Source: Pseudomonadota bacterium
GTDB lineage: Bacteria > Pseudomonadota > Alphaproteobacteria > Micropepsales > Micropepsaceae
Length of the DNA stretch: 64,000 nucleotides
Assembly (NCBI GenBank): GCA_021851325.1
Contig: JAJZDZ010000005.1
Coordinates: 111,680 to 175,679 of the forward strand
Direction of reading: 5' to 3'
Shown: in pieces, positions 48,244 through 57,539 of the stretch
Layout: the number at the start of each line of letters is the position of its first letter
Numbering within the stretch: position 1 is the first letter of the stretch
Notes under the pieces: generated by a model
Database searches by the model: none
What the model was told of the DNA's origin: nothing
Seen by the model: only the letters and a program-made list of their open reading frames with translations
Translations under genes and position numbers: made by a program

Positions 48244-49520
48244 CTTTGCCAGATCATCCCGAGTACTGAAAATCCCATCAGCACCGCGGCCAGCCAGCCC
48301 AGCACCACCAGCCAGCGCGGGAGTGTCAGCGCTGCCTTGTGGGGTGGTTTGCGGTGGCGGGCCGTTGCCGTCACCATGGTGGCGATGATGATCGGCACCG
48401 ATACCACCCCGTTGATCACTGCGGCCCAGAACAGCATCTTGATGGGATCAAGGCCAACCGCAACGAGAACAACGCCCCCTAAGGTCGCGGCGGCGATGAT
48501 GGCGTAAAAGCCCTTTGCCTTGCTCGCTGGTAATTCGAGGCTCCCCTGAAGGCGAATGCCTTCGGCAACTGCATAAGCGGCAGATCCGGCAAGAACAGGA
48601 ACTGCAAGCAGCCCCGTGCCAATGATCCCGGCGGCAAAGAGACCGAAGGTGAGATTGCCGGCGATGGGTCGCAGCGCTTCCGCTGCCTGGGCTGCTGTCT
48701 GGATATTTACGATCCCGTGGACGTGCAAGGTCGCCGCAGTGGTCACCAGAATAAACCACGAGATGAGATTGGAGAAGATCATCCCCACCCAGGTATCAAA
48801 GACGATACTGCGAAACGCCTGCGCCTTGCCGTCACGGTAACTGGCAAGATCGCGGCTGAAACTGAGCCGCGACTCCTCGGCTTCCTGCGACGCTTGCCAG
48901 TAGAAAAGATAAGGGCTGATCGTGGTCCCGAATACCGCAACCACGGTCAGCATGTAGTCACGGCTGAGTGAAATATGCGGCCACACTGTGAGCAGCACCA
49001 CATGACCAAAGGGCAGATTCACGCTGAAGGCGGCGCCGACATAGACAAAGAGCACCAATGTCAGAAATTTGAGGTAGCCGGCATAGCGATGATAGGCGAT
49101 GAATACCTGGGCGAGGAGACAGAAAAGACCAAAGCCCGCGGCATAGGCAAGCGCCGGCCCAGCCACCACCAGCCGCAGTGCATCGGCCATCGCCGCCAGG
49201 TCCGCGGCGATGTTAACGGTGTTGGCGAGAGCGAGCAATGCCACCAGCGCCAGCATGACACTCTTGGGCAGATGCCGCGCAATATTGGCGGACAGACCAC
49301 GGCGCGACTGCCAGCCGATGACAGCACTGATGATCTGGATCGCCGCCATGAACGGCAGCGTCAGGAGCAAGGTCCAGGCAAGACCATAACCAAACTGCGC
49401 ACCAGCCTGGGAATAGGTCGCAATGCCGCTGGGGTCATCGTCTGCCGCGCCGGTGATCAGCCCCGGCCCCAGGGCGCGCAGGACACGTCGAATGCCAGAG
49501 GGCTGAGGCGCACCCGTCAT
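48234..49520 (-). CDS. NRAMP-related metal transporter with altered metal site
   Basis: A 428-residue membrane protein with about eleven helices and the overall NRAMP layout. The helix-1 motif of proton-coupled Mn/Fe transporters is DPGN; here it is DPSG (residues 29-32), so the metal-binding asparagine is missing. In helix 6 the usual MPH is replaced by SPY (TTISPYLFYWQ), losing the soft methionine ligand. NRAMP-related magnesium transporters have comparable changes, so magnesium or another hard cation is a fair guess. The ATG at 49520 begins two bases after the MarC stop. Confidence 0.85.
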   Translation of the reverse strand: MTGAPQPSGIRRVLRALGPGLITGAADDDPSGIATYSQAGAQFGYGLAWTLLLTLPFMAAIQIISAVIGWQSRRGLSANIARHLPKSVMLALVALLALANTVNIAADLAAMADALRLVVAGPALAYAAGFGLFCLLAQVFIAYHRYAGYLKFLTLVLFVYVGAAFSVNLPFGHVVLLTVWPHISLSRDYMLTVVAVFGTTISPYLFYWQASQEAEESRLSFSRDLASYRDGKAQAFRSIVFDTWVGMIFSNLISWFILVTTAATLHVHGIVNIQTAAQAAEALRPIAGNLTFGLFAAGIIGTGLLAVPVLAGSAAYAVAEGIRLQGSLELPASKAKGFYAIIAAATLGGVVLVAVGLDPIKMLFWAAVINGVVSVPIIIATMVTATARHRKPPHKAALTLPRWLVVLGWLAAVLMGFSVLGMIWQSWG

Positions 49521-49522
49521 GT

Positions 49523-50176
49523 TCAGCCGCCATGCGGCAGGTGGGCCCAGCCATTCCAGATGATCTGGATCCCGATGCACAGCATGATGAAGGCTGACAG
49601 ACGCGTGACCACCGCGGTTCCCGCCTTGCCCAGACGGGCGGTGATGGCGTCGGCGGAGCTGTAGACGAGATAGATCGTCAGCGCCATGGCAATAAGGCTG
49701 ACGATAGCGGTGCTCCCGAGGATAGCCAGATGGGCCAGCCCGACGCCCTTCGGGCGCTGGCTGCCCAGCGTCACAGCCACCGAAATCGCACCGGGCCCGA
49801 CCGTAAGCGGCATGCTGAGGGGATAGAACGCATCGATGCTTTCGACCTCACCATGGGCGGTTTCAGCATCCTGATGCGAAGGGCGCAGATCGGCATTGAG
49901 CAGCCGCCAGGCAAAGGCCGTGACTACGAGGCCGCCGGCGATGCGCATGACGGCAAGATCGATGCCGAAGAATTCGAGGATATAGGAGCCGATAAACAGG
50001 GCGCCAAAAAGCAGGAAAAACGAATTGATCGCGACGCCGCGGGCCAGCACGCGCCGCTGCGCTTCGGTGGAGAACTGCGTCATGCCCAGAAAAATTGGCG
50101 CGCAGCCGATCGGATTGACGATCGGAAAGAGCCCCGCATAAACGAGCAGGAAACTGTTCACAATCTCATTCGCCAT
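49523..50176 (-). CDS. MarC-family membrane protein
   Basis: A 217-residue protein with six predicted helices and the MarC hallmarks LFPIVNPIGCAPIFLG near the start and PLTVGPGAISVAVTLG near residue 120. The MarC family is widespread; it was once linked to multiple antibiotic resistance, but its function is unsettled. The start is taken as ATG 50176, giving the usual N-terminus; the frame is open 14 codons further. It is followed after two bases by the NRAMP-like gene, an association that may point to ion homeostasis. Confidence 0.88.
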   Translation of the reverse strand: MANEIVNSFLLVYAGLFPIVNPIGCAPIFLGMTQFSTEAQRRVLARGVAINSFFLLFGALFIGSYILEFFGIDLAVMRIAGGLVVTAFAWRLLNADLRPSHQDAETAHGEVESIDAFYPLSMPLTVGPGAISVAVTLGSQRPKGVGLAHLAILGSTAIVSLIAMALTIYLVYSSADAITARLGKAGTAVVTRLSAFIMLCIGIQIIWNGWAHLPHGG

Positions 50177-50305
50177 GAAAACCCGGGGCGCGATCGCGTC
50201 GCGTAGCATAAGGACCAAGGCGGAGTCTGGCCAGTGCCTTGACGGGATCCTGGCGCAAGATTTGTCGCCGCCCTTGCCCGTGGTACGAGGTACAAGGAAG
50301 CCGCA

Positions 50306-52102
50306 TCAGCCTTCCAGCTCCTCACGGCGCAGTTCAAGCTCAAGCCAGCGCTCTTCCGCAGCGTCGCGTTCGGCCGCAAGACTGGCAAGCGCCTTGCTCA
50401 CGGCAGCGAAGCGTTGGCTGTCGCGGGCATAAAGCCCCCCATCGCCAAGTTCACGCTGCAAGGCTGCAATTTCCCGCTCCAGGCTGGCAATGCGATCAGG
50501 CAGCGTTTCAAGGGCGTGCTTGTCCTTGAAACTGAGCTTGGCAGAGGTGTTGCGCGGTTTTTCCGCAGCCGGCCTTGCCGCTCGCGGCGGGTCCTGCGCC
50601 GCTGCAATCAGACCGTGCCCCCGCTGGGCCAGCATGTCGCTGTAGCCACCAGCGTATTCGGTGAAGCGGCCATCGCCTTCGGCGACCAGCGTTGCCGTTG
50701 CTACCCGGTCAAGAAAATCGCGGTCATGGCTGACCACAAGGACGGTGCCCGGATAGCTCGCAAGCATATCCTCCAAAAGGTCCAGCGTTTCCAGATCAAG
50801 ATCGTTCGTGGGTTCGTCCAGAACCAGGAAATTCGACGGCCTGGCAAGAGCCTTTGCCAGCAGAAGCCGGGCCCGCTCACCACCAGACAGAACGCGCACC
50901 GGCTGACGGGCCTGTTCGGGCGCAAACAGGAAGTCCTGCATATAGGAGATGACGTGACGCATCTGGTCGCCGACCGCCACATGTTCGCCATGGCCACCGG
51001 TCAGAACTTCGGCAAGGCTGGCATCCGGATCAAGGTCCTGGCGGGTCTGATCCAGTACCGCCATGGCGAGGCTGGCGCCGAGACGGACCTCGCCGCTGTC
51101 CGCTGCGATCTCTTTGGTCAGAAGCCGGATCAGCGTGGTCTTGCCGCTGCCGTTGCGGCCGATGATCGCGATGCGGTCACGACGCAGGATGCGCAGATTG
51201 ACCTCCTTCACCACGCTCCGGCCATCATAGCTCTTGGCGAGCTGGCGGGCTTCGACGACAACCGAACCACTGCCTGCCGCGTCCGCCGCCGCGAGGCGCA
51301 CCGAGCCCACCGCCCGCAGGGCGGTGCGTCGGGCCTCGCGCAGCGATGCAAGCTCGGCCACACGCCGCACATTGCGCTTGCGCCGGGCGGTGACGCCGTA
51401 GCGCATCCAGTGTTCCTCCGCAGCGATCTTGCGCGCCAGCTTGTGCTGGGCGAGCTCTTCCTCCTCCAGAACCCTGTCGCGCCAGTCTTCGAACGCGGCA
51501 AAGCCTTGGTCGAGGCGCCGTGTCGTGCCGCGGTCAAGCCAGAGCGTGGCCCGGGAAAGGGTCTGCAGAAAGCGGCGATCGTGGCTGATCAGCACCAGGG
51601 CTGAACGGCAATTGCGCAGATGTGCTTCCAGCCATTCAATCGCCAGAAGATCGAGATGGTTGGTCGGCTCGTCCAGCAGCAGGATATCCGGATCAGCAGC
51701 CAGTACCCGCGCCAGAGCTGCCCGCCGCGCTTCGCCGCCGGAAAGCTGTTCTGGGACCTGATCGGTCCTGAGACCGAGCTTGCCCATCAAGCTGAAGGCC
51801 CGCGCCACCTCATCGCCCGGTGCAAGTCCGTCGGTCACATAGTCCTCGACGCTGGCAAAGCCCGCGAGCGATGGCTCCTGTCCGAGATAGCGGATGGTCG
51901 CACCAGGCTGTGCAAAGCGACCGCCCTGATCGGCTTCGATCAGACCCGCGGCGATCTTGAGGAGCGTCGATTTGCCTGAGCCATTGCGGCCCACAAGCGC
52001 CAGACGTTCCTGGGCTCCGAGCTGCAGCTCGGCACCGGCAAGCAGCTGTGTGGCGCCAAAGCGGACATGGATATCACTCAGAAGCAGAAGCGGCGGAGCC
52101 AT
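50306..52102 (-). CDS. uup: ABC-F ATPase Uup
   Basis: A 598-residue soluble protein with two ABC domains. Walker A motifs are GRNGSGKST at 38-46 and GRNGSGKTT near 330; the signatures are LSGGEARRA and LSGGERARL, each with a DEPTN Walker B region. The two domains are joined by a charged linker near 220-260, and the last ~80 residues are a Glu/Arg-rich coiled coil (ASLEREIAALQREL), the DNA-binding extension that marks Uup. It is implicated in ribosome function and suppression of precise transposon excision. The ATG at 52102 lacks a clear Shine-Dalgarno. Confidence 0.92.
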   Translation of the reverse strand: MAPPLLLLSDIHVRFGATQLLAGAELQLGAQERLALVGRNGSGKSTLLKIAAGLIEADQGGRFAQPGATIRYLGQEPSLAGFASVEDYVTDGLAPGDEVARAFSLMGKLGLRTDQVPEQLSGGEARRAALARVLAADPDILLLDEPTNHLDLLAIEWLEAHLRNCRSALVLISHDRRFLQTLSRATLWLDRGTTRRLDQGFAAFEDWRDRVLEEEELAQHKLARKIAAEEHWMRYGVTARRKRNVRRVAELASLREARRTALRAVGSVRLAAADAAGSGSVVVEARQLAKSYDGRSVVKEVNLRILRRDRIAIIGRNGSGKTTLIRLLTKEIAADSGEVRLGASLAMAVLDQTRQDLDPDASLAEVLTGGHGEHVAVGDQMRHVISYMQDFLFAPEQARQPVRVLSGGERARLLLAKALARPSNFLVLDEPTNDLDLETLDLLEDMLASYPGTVLVVSHDRDFLDRVATATLVAEGDGRFTEYAGGYSDMLAQRGHGLIAAAQDPPRAARPAAEKPRNTSAKLSFKDKHALETLPDRIASLEREIAALQRELGDGGLYARDSQRFAAVSKALASLAAERDAAEERWLELELRREELEG

Positions 52103-52203
52103 CGTGGCAAGGTATCCCAAAAGCGGTTGTTAGAAGCCATCCGGCGAGGTCCTGTCCAGGGCCGCAGGCGCCGCGCCGGCGCAGGCGGCGTCCGCGGCCG
52201 GGC

Positions 52204-53094
52204 TCAGGCTTCAGACAGTGTCGGCTCAAGGCCTGCGGGGTCTTGATGGATGATCACTTCGGCCCGCGGGAAGGCCTCCAAGAGGTCAGCTTCGACGGCA
52301 TCGCTGACGGCGTGGGCCCGGGTCAGGCTCATCGCCGGATCAAGTTCGAGATGTAACTGAATGAAAGTGTGAACACCAGCCATGCGGGTTCGCAGATCAT
52401 GCAGATCCGTCACGTCCTTGTGGCGCATGACGATCTGCCGAATGCGATCCCGGTCTTCATCTGGCAATTCCCGGTCCATGAGCTGATCGTAGGACTGCCG
52501 GAATACATGCACGGCACTCAGCGCAAGCAGTATCGAGATCACCAGACCGACCGCCGGATCCGCCTTCTGCCAGCCAAAGCGGCTCGACAGCACCACGCCC
52601 AGCACCACACCAAGATTGCTGAGCAGGTCTCCAACATAATGCATGCGGTCGGCGCGGATCGCGATCGAGCCAGTCCGACGTACCGTGATCTCCTGGGCTA
52701 CGAGCAAAACGAGCAGTAGCACGATCGACACGCCGACCGCACCCAGAGCGATGCCCGGAGCCACAATGACGTGCGGGTCGAGCAGACGGCTGACAGATTC
52801 GATGGCCAAAAATGCCACCGAGCCGGCGATAAAGGCGGCCTGCATCAACCCGGCCAGGGGTTCGGCCTTGCCATGGCCAAAACGGTGTTCGGCGTCGGCT
52901 GGCATCAGGGCGTGACGGATGGCAATCAGGTTGATGGCAGAGGCAAAGACATCGACGGCCGAATCGGCCAGCGAGGCCAGCATCGCGATCGAATCGCTGA
53001 TGAGATAGGCAGCAAGTTTGATGACGACAAGCAGCAGCGCGATAATGATCGCCGCCCAGGCGGTACGCTGCATCAACGAACCTTCGGCCGTCAT
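52204..53094 (-). CDS. Cation diffusion facilitator (FieF/YiiP-like)
   Basis: A 296-residue divalent-metal/proton antiporter. About six helices are followed by a cytoplasmic domain of ~90 residues. The transport site has Asp pairs in SLADSAVDV (helix 2, near 45) and HYVGDLLSN (helix 5, near 155), giving the DxxD/HxxxD pattern of YiiP-like zinc/iron exporters. [13 protein letters not shown] is the conserved helix 2-3 loop. The C-terminal domain ends with EVIIHQDP. Its start overlaps the pdxH stop by 4 bases (ATGA). Confidence 0.93.
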   Translation of the reverse strand: MTAEGSLMQRTAWAAIIIALLLVVIKLAAYLISDSIAMLASLADSAVDVFASAINLIAIRHALMPADAEHRFGHGKAEPLAGLMQAAFIAGSVAFLAIESVSRLLDPHVIVAPGIALGAVGVSIVLLLVLLVAQEITVRRTGSIAIRADRMHYVGDLLSNLGVVLGVVLSSRFGWQKADPAVGLVISILLALSAVHVFRQSYDQLMDRELPDEDRDRIRQIVMRHKDVTDLHDLRTRMAGVHTFIQLHLELDPAMSLTRAHAVSDAVEADLLEAFPRAEVIIHQDPAGLEPTLSEA

Positions 53095-53717
53095 GGGAAC
53101 AGGCGCTCCGTGCGCCAGGCATCTGCCAGCGTGTCGCGGCGATAAACGAGCCGGTCATGCAACCGGAAGGGGCGATCGCGCCAGAACTCGATTTCGAGTG
53201 GCGCCACGCGAAAGCCCGACCAGTGGGGCGGGCGCGGTACCTGACTGAGCGCAAACTTTGCCGCATAGCGCGCGATCTCGCGCTCGAACACAAAGCGGCC
53301 TTCCATGGTCCGTGACTGCGCCGATGCCCAGGCGCCGATCTGACTGTCCTTCGGCCGGGTGGCAAAATAGGCGTCGGCTTCTGCCGCGCTGACTAGACTT
53401 ACCAGCCCGCGCACCCGCACCTGACGCCTCAGAGTGCGCCAGTGAAAGCACAGTGCAGCGCGCGGCTGCGCCTGCAGTTCGCCTCCCTTGGCACTTTCTA
53501 GGTTGGTATAGAAGACAAAGCCGTGGGCATCTGCGTGTTTAAGCAGGACCATGCGGACATTGGGCAGACCATTGGCATCGACGCTGGCCACCGCCATGGC
53601 ATTGGGATCATTGGGCTCGGACCTGCCAGCCTCATCGAGCCAGGCATGAAACAGATCAAGCGGCTCCTCCACCGCAGATATCCCGCCGGCTTCACCACTG
53701 TCGCGTGTCGTACTCAA
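53091..53717 (-). CDS. pdxH: Pyridoxamine 5'-phosphate oxidase
   Basis: A 208-residue FMN enzyme that oxidises pyridoxine or pyridoxamine 5'-phosphate to PLP. Typical blocks are [38 protein letters not shown] and, near the end, [12 protein letters not shown], which contacts FMN and substrate. The length is normal. It is the first gene of a pair with the CDF transporter. A perfect 14-bp palindrome lies 24 bases before its start (53741-53754). Confidence 0.95.
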   Translation of the reverse strand: MSTTRDSGEAGGISAVEEPLDLFHAWLDEAGRSEPNDPNAMAVASVDANGLPNVRMVLLKHADAHGFVFYTNLESAKGGELQAQPRAALCFHWRTLRRQVRVRGLVSLVSAAEADAYFATRPKDSQIGAWASAQSRTMEGRFVFEREIARYAAKFALSQVPRPPHWSGFRVAPLEIEFWRDRPFRLHDRLVYRRDTLADAWRTERLFP

Positions 53718-53740
53718 AACCTGCCACCAATTTCCTGTCT

Positions 53741-53754
53741 GCCGCCTAGGCGGC
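53741..53754. promoter_or_regulatory. Perfect 14-bp palindrome upstream of pdxH
   Basis: GCCGCCTAGGCGGC is self-complementary and centred on CCTAGG, in the divergent gap between pdxH and the small exported gene at 53925. A candidate operator; nothing shows which factor would bind. Confidence 0.4.
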
Positions 53755-53784
53755 GATCTCTACTGCCTATAGCACGGGCGGCTT

Positions 53785-53802
53785 GGGCGGGAGAACCCGC
53801 CC
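53785..53802. other. 7-bp stem with tetraloop
   Basis: GGGCGGG (53785-53791), loop AGAA, CCCGCCC (53796-53802). It lies between divergent genes and has no T-run, so it is a structured leader or regulatory element rather than a classical terminator. Confidence 0.35.
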
Positions 53803-53924
53803 GCCTGAAACCTGGCTACGCGGCGCAGATGGAGCACGTGTCCGCATTTGCCGCAATCACGGCTTCGTGACATCTCTGCCGGGCCTGAGCCGGCCTAGGC
53901 TCCGGCTTGCAATCATGTGGGGGC

Positions 53925-54281
53925 ATGAACATGACGATCCGTTTTTCGTATCTGGCGCGCCTTCTGGGTGCAACGGCCGCGTGCGTGGGTTTGCCAGGAC
54001 CGTTGGCGGCGGCAAGCCGTCGGCTGTTCGCGATCATGTTCGGTGTCGATGCGCGGCTGTCCGATCCGAGGGGGCTGATCGGACGTCCCTGGTACAAGAA
54101 TCTGATCTCGGCTTCCCAACGCCATAGGGCTTACAGCGCCAAGCCTCTCCCGGACGGGCGCGAAGTAACCGAAAAAGGCCGCTGGAGCGACGCCCGGACC
54201 TCAGCGGTTCGGGCCGCTGCGGCCATCACTGCCAATGGCGCACAGCTCAAGAAGGCGACCGCGCTTTTGCTGCGGAACTGA
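53925..54281 (+). CDS. Exported orphan transferrin-receptor-like dimerisation domain
   Basis: A 118-residue protein. The first ~28 residues look like a signal peptide (TIRFSYLARLLGATAACVGL, then GPLAAA). The rest resembles the C-terminal dimerisation helices of M28 peptidases of the glutamate carboxypeptidase II/transferrin-receptor type: RGLIGRPWYKNLISA aligns with the usual GRPWY/F-K/R-N/H-LIYAP block, KPLPDGREVTEKGRW with KTLPGVREAIE..W, and an Ala-rich helix follows. The peptidase domain itself is absent. It may be the remnant of an M28 enzyme or a stand-alone partner. The ATG at 53925 is chosen; ATG 53931 is also possible. An S9 peptidase gene follows. Confidence 0.65.
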   Translation: MNMTIRFSYLARLLGATAACVGLPGPLAAASRRLFAIMFGVDARLSDPRGLIGRPWYKNLISASQRHRAYSAKPLPDGREVTEKGRWSDARTSAVRAAAAITANGAQLKKATALLLRN

Positions 54282-54375
54282 ATGCAGGCGGCGGTCTGTC
54301 CGCGCCTGGCGGGCGGATCGCCAGCGGACCGATGCGGCCAACAGTACATATGCCAGAGCACAAGGGACCAGACAC

Positions 54376-56517
54376 ATGCTCCGTACACGCACCATCTTCC
54401 GCAGCCTCTGTCTTTTACCTCTTCTGCCGCTGGCTGCCGCGGCCCGGCCACCACTTCATGCGGCGGGATTTTCGCTAAAGGACATTCTCTCCTATCCCTT
54501 CGTCCCTGAACTTGTCGCGGCGAAGCAAGCCGATGAAATCGCCTTCGTGCGGACGGTCAGAGGTGTGCGCAATATCTGGCTGGCGAGGGGACCCGGCTTT
54601 GTTCCGCATCAGGTTACCTTCTATCGCCATGATACGGGACAGGAGCTGACCCAGCTCACCTTCTCACCGGCCGGCCGCACCCTCGTCTATGTGCGTGGCG
54701 GCGATCACGATGCCAACTGGACGGTCCGAGTGCCGCCCGATCCCGCAAATTCGCCGGTGCGCCAGGAGGTGGCGATCTGGCGCGTCTCGTTAAGCGGCAG
54801 GCCGCCCGTCAAAGTGGCGCAGGGCGATCATCCGGCCCTGTCGGCACGGGACCAGCTCGTTTATGTTCATCGGCACCAGATCTGGACGGCCGCGCTCAAA
54901 GGCCCGGCCAATCCCCATCAGCTGCTTTTCGACCATAGCCATCCGCGCGACCTCAGCTTTTCGCCCAATGGCAAGAAGCTCGCTTTCGTGTCAGCGCGCG
55001 ATGGAGACGATCACAGCTTCATCGCGGTCTATGATCTGTCAAAGCATCGGCTTACCTACCTGTCGCCCTCGACCAACCGGGACAGCTCACCGCGCTGGTC
55101 GGCGCATGGACGGCGCATCGCCTTTGTCCGCCGGCCCGGGCGCGGCGGCCCGCCGCAGCCCATCCTGAAAGAGGTACCGCATCCCTTCTCGCTGTGGGTT
55201 GGCAACGTCGCCACTACCAAAGCACAGTGCATCTGGCAGTCGCCCGACACCCTGCTCGGCTCCTATCCGCAGACAGACGGTAACGTCAATCTGCACTGGG
55301 CGGCGGGCAACCGGCTTGTCTTTCTGAGCGACCTCGACAACTGGCCCCACCTCTATTTGATCAGCGCAGCTGGCGGCTCACCACACCGTCTGACCTCCGG
55401 TCCCTATAGGGTTGAGGATATAAAAATCAGCCGCGACCGTCGCAGCCTTGTCTATGACGCCAATACCGGCGCCATGGCGAGCGACAACGACCGCCGCCAT
55501 CTCTTTCGCGTCGGGCTCGATGGCGGAGCCCCCGTCGCCCTGACGCAGGGACGCCACCTGCAATGGTCGCCCGTGATGGCGACGGACCGCGAGATCGCTT
55601 TTATTACCGCCGGTCCCAAGGCTCCGCCCGCGGTTGCGTTGCTGTCGCTTGACGGGGGCAGGATACACCTGCTGCACGCTGGCAAGATACCATCAGCATT
55701 TCTACGTGCCCATCTCGTTGTGCCGCGTGCTGTGAGCTTTCACGCCGCTGACGGCACCGTCATTCAGGGCCAGCTCTTTGACGCCAACCCCGACGGACGG
55801 AAGGCACCGGGGATCGTGTTCGTTCACGGCGGACCATCACGGCAGATGCTGCTCGGATGGCATCCGATGCACTATTACGCCAACAGCTACGCGCTGAACC
55901 AGTATCTGGCAGCGCGCGGCTACAAGGTTCTCAGCGTCAACTACCGGCTTAGCATTGGCTATGGCCATGCTTTTCATTATCCAGCCCATGCCGGCCTTGC
56001 CGGCGCCAGCGAATATCAGGACGTGCTCGCGGCGGCGCGGTTTCTGCAGCAGCGCCGCGATGTCGATGCCGCGCGGATTGGCATCTGGGGTGGCTCTTAT
56101 GGCGGCTATCTGACCGCGCTCGCGCTCGCCCGCAACTCAGACATCTTCAAGGCCGGCGTCGACATGCATGGGGTGCACGACTGGACTCTCGATATGCAGG
56201 ATTATCTGAAGCGACCGGCAGGATACGAGACCGGCGACTATGATGCGGCTCTGAAGGTTGCATTTCAATCCTCGCCCGATGCCAGCATCGCCACGTGGCG
56301 ATCCCCAGTCCTTCTCATCCAGGGTGACGACGATCACAATGTGCGCTTCCTGCAGAGCATCGATCTGGCCAACCGACTGGCGGCACACCACGTGTCTTAT
56401 GACGAGCTCATCATCCCCAACGAGGTTCACGTTTTTCTGCGCTGGCACTCGTGGCTCAGCGCAGACCGGGCCAGTGCAGCCTTCTTTGCCCGCCACCTGA
56501 CAGGGCCTGCGCCCTAG
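54376..56517 (+). CDS. S9-family (prolyl oligopeptidase / DPP IV-like) peptidase
   Basis: A 713-residue exported serine peptidase. The signal peptide is SLCLLPLLPLAAAA near residues 10-24. A beta-propeller of WD40/TolB-like repeats (DLSFSPNGKKLAFVSARDG, SPRWSAHGRRIAF) fills about residues 60-450, followed by an alpha/beta-hydrolase domain. Catalytic residues are Ser in GGSYGGY (near 575), Asp in QGDDDHNV (near 649) and His in NEVHVFL (near 683). Such enzymes remove dipeptides from peptide N-termini in the periplasm. The ATG at 54376 is set by the signal peptide. Confidence 0.92.
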   Translation: MLRTRTIFRSLCLLPLLPLAAAARPPLHAAGFSLKDILSYPFVPELVAAKQADEIAFVRTVRGVRNIWLARGPGFVPHQVTFYRHDTGQELTQLTFSPAGRTLVYVRGGDHDANWTVRVPPDPANSPVRQEVAIWRVSLSGRPPVKVAQGDHPALSARDQLVYVHRHQIWTAALKGPANPHQLLFDHSHPRDLSFSPNGKKLAFVSARDGDDHSFIAVYDLSKHRLTYLSPSTNRDSSPRWSAHGRRIAFVRRPGRGGPPQPILKEVPHPFSLWVGNVATTKAQCIWQSPDTLLGSYPQTDGNVNLHWAAGNRLVFLSDLDNWPHLYLISAAGGSPHRLTSGPYRVEDIKISRDRRSLVYDANTGAMASDNDRRHLFRVGLDGGAPVALTQGRHLQWSPVMATDREIAFITAGPKAPPAVALLSLDGGRIHLLHAGKIPSAFLRAHLVVPRAVSFHAADGTVIQGQLFDANPDGRKAPGIVFVHGGPSRQMLLGWHPMHYYANSYALNQYLAARGYKVLSVNYRLSIGYGHAFHYPAHAGLAGASEYQDVLAAARFLQQRRDVDAARIGIWGGSYGGYLTALALARNSDIFKAGVDMHGVHDWTLDMQDYLKRPAGYETGDYDAALKVAFQSSPDASIATWRSPVLLIQGDDDHNVRFLQSIDLANRLAAHHVSYDELIIPNEVHVFLRWHSWLSADRASAAFFARHLTGPAP

Positions 56518-56627
56518 ACCAGGGCAGGGCCCGGAAACAGGACCCCTTCACGGGACGGTAAGTGTCTCCCTATATAGGGGACGCAATCTGGATGAGAACG
56601 TCGCCTGCGGCGGCGGCAAGAGGAGAC

Positions 56628-57539
56628 ATGCGCGATCCCTACGAGGTTCTCGGTGTGGCCAAAGGCGCCAGCGAGGCCGAAATCAAGAAGGCCTTTCGCA
56701 GCCTGGCCAAGAAATATCATCCTGACACCCGTGGCGGCGACGAAAAGGCAGCCAAGCGGTTCCAGGAGATATCCGGCGCCTACGAGATTATTGGGGACAA
56801 GGAGAAACGGGCCAAATTCGACCGCGGGGAGATCGACGCCGCTGGCAATCCCCGTGGCTTCGACCCGCGCGCACATGGCTTCGAGGGTAATCCCTTCGGC
56901 GCCCGCGACTTCAACTTCGAATCCGCAGCACCAGGCGGTGGCGGTGGCTTCAATCCTGAGGAAATCTTCGCCGACCTCTTCGGCGGCCGGGCCGGCCGGC
57001 GTGCGGCCCAGCCGCGCCGCGGAGAAGATTATGCCTTTGCTATGACGGTCAGCTTTGACGAAGCTGCCCGCGGAGGCACCCGCAGGCTCTCCCTGCCCGA
57101 TGGACGCGAAATTGATGTCCGGATCCCGGCTGGAATCAAGGACGGCCAGCAGATCCGCCTGCGCGGTCAAGGTGGGCCGGGCCCCAATGGCGGGCCTCCC
57201 GGCGACGTGCTGGCGACCATCAGCATCGCCCCCCACCCCTATCTGAGCCGGGACGGCAATAATCTGCGCATGGATCTGCCCATCACGCTGCGCGAAGCCG
57301 TACTCGGGGCCACGGTAACAGTTCCAACCCTGGGCGGCCCGGTGGCCCTCAAGGTTCCCGCCGGTTCCAACAGCGGCGCCGTGCTGCGCCTGAAGGGTAA
57401 GGGCGCAGGCTCTGGCAGCCACGTGGGCGACCTTTATGTGCGTCTTGTCATTACCCTGCCCGAAACCCAGGACGCCGCGCTCAAGCGCTTCGTCGAGGGC
57501 TGGGGCACAAGCTATGATCCCCGCGCCAAGATGAAATAG
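56628..57539 (+). CDS. DnaJ-class co-chaperone, CbpA type
   Basis: A 303-residue type II J-protein. The J domain occupies residues 1-65 with HPD at 31-33, then a Gly/Phe-rich linker ([19 protein letters not shown]). Two C-terminal substrate-binding domains follow ([38 protein letters not shown]). The zinc-finger cysteines of DnaJ are absent, so it is CbpA-like. It stimulates the ATPase of DnaK. GAGGAG precedes the ATG at 56628. Its TAG stop directly abuts the stop of the convergent sulfotransferase gene. Confidence 0.93.
   Translation: MRDPYEVLGVAKGASEAEIKKAFRSLAKKYHPDTRGGDEKAAKRFQEISGAYEIIGDKEKRAKFDRGEIDAAGNPRGFDPRAHGFEGNPFGARDFNFESAAPGGGGGFNPEEIFADLFGGRAGRRAAQPRRGEDYAFAMTVSFDEAARGGTRRLSLPDGREIDVRIPAGIKDGQQIRLRGQGGPGPNGGPPGDVLATISIAPHPYLSRDGNNLRMDLPITLREAVLGATVTVPTLGGPVALKVPAGSNSGAVLRLKGKGAGSGSHVGDLYVRLVITLPETQDAALKRFVEGWGTSYDPRAKMK

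Noticed and set aside
50414..51604. A 396-codon plus-strand frame opposite uup
   Set aside because: uup is unmistakable; the opposing frame is basic, motif-free and has no ribosome-binding site.
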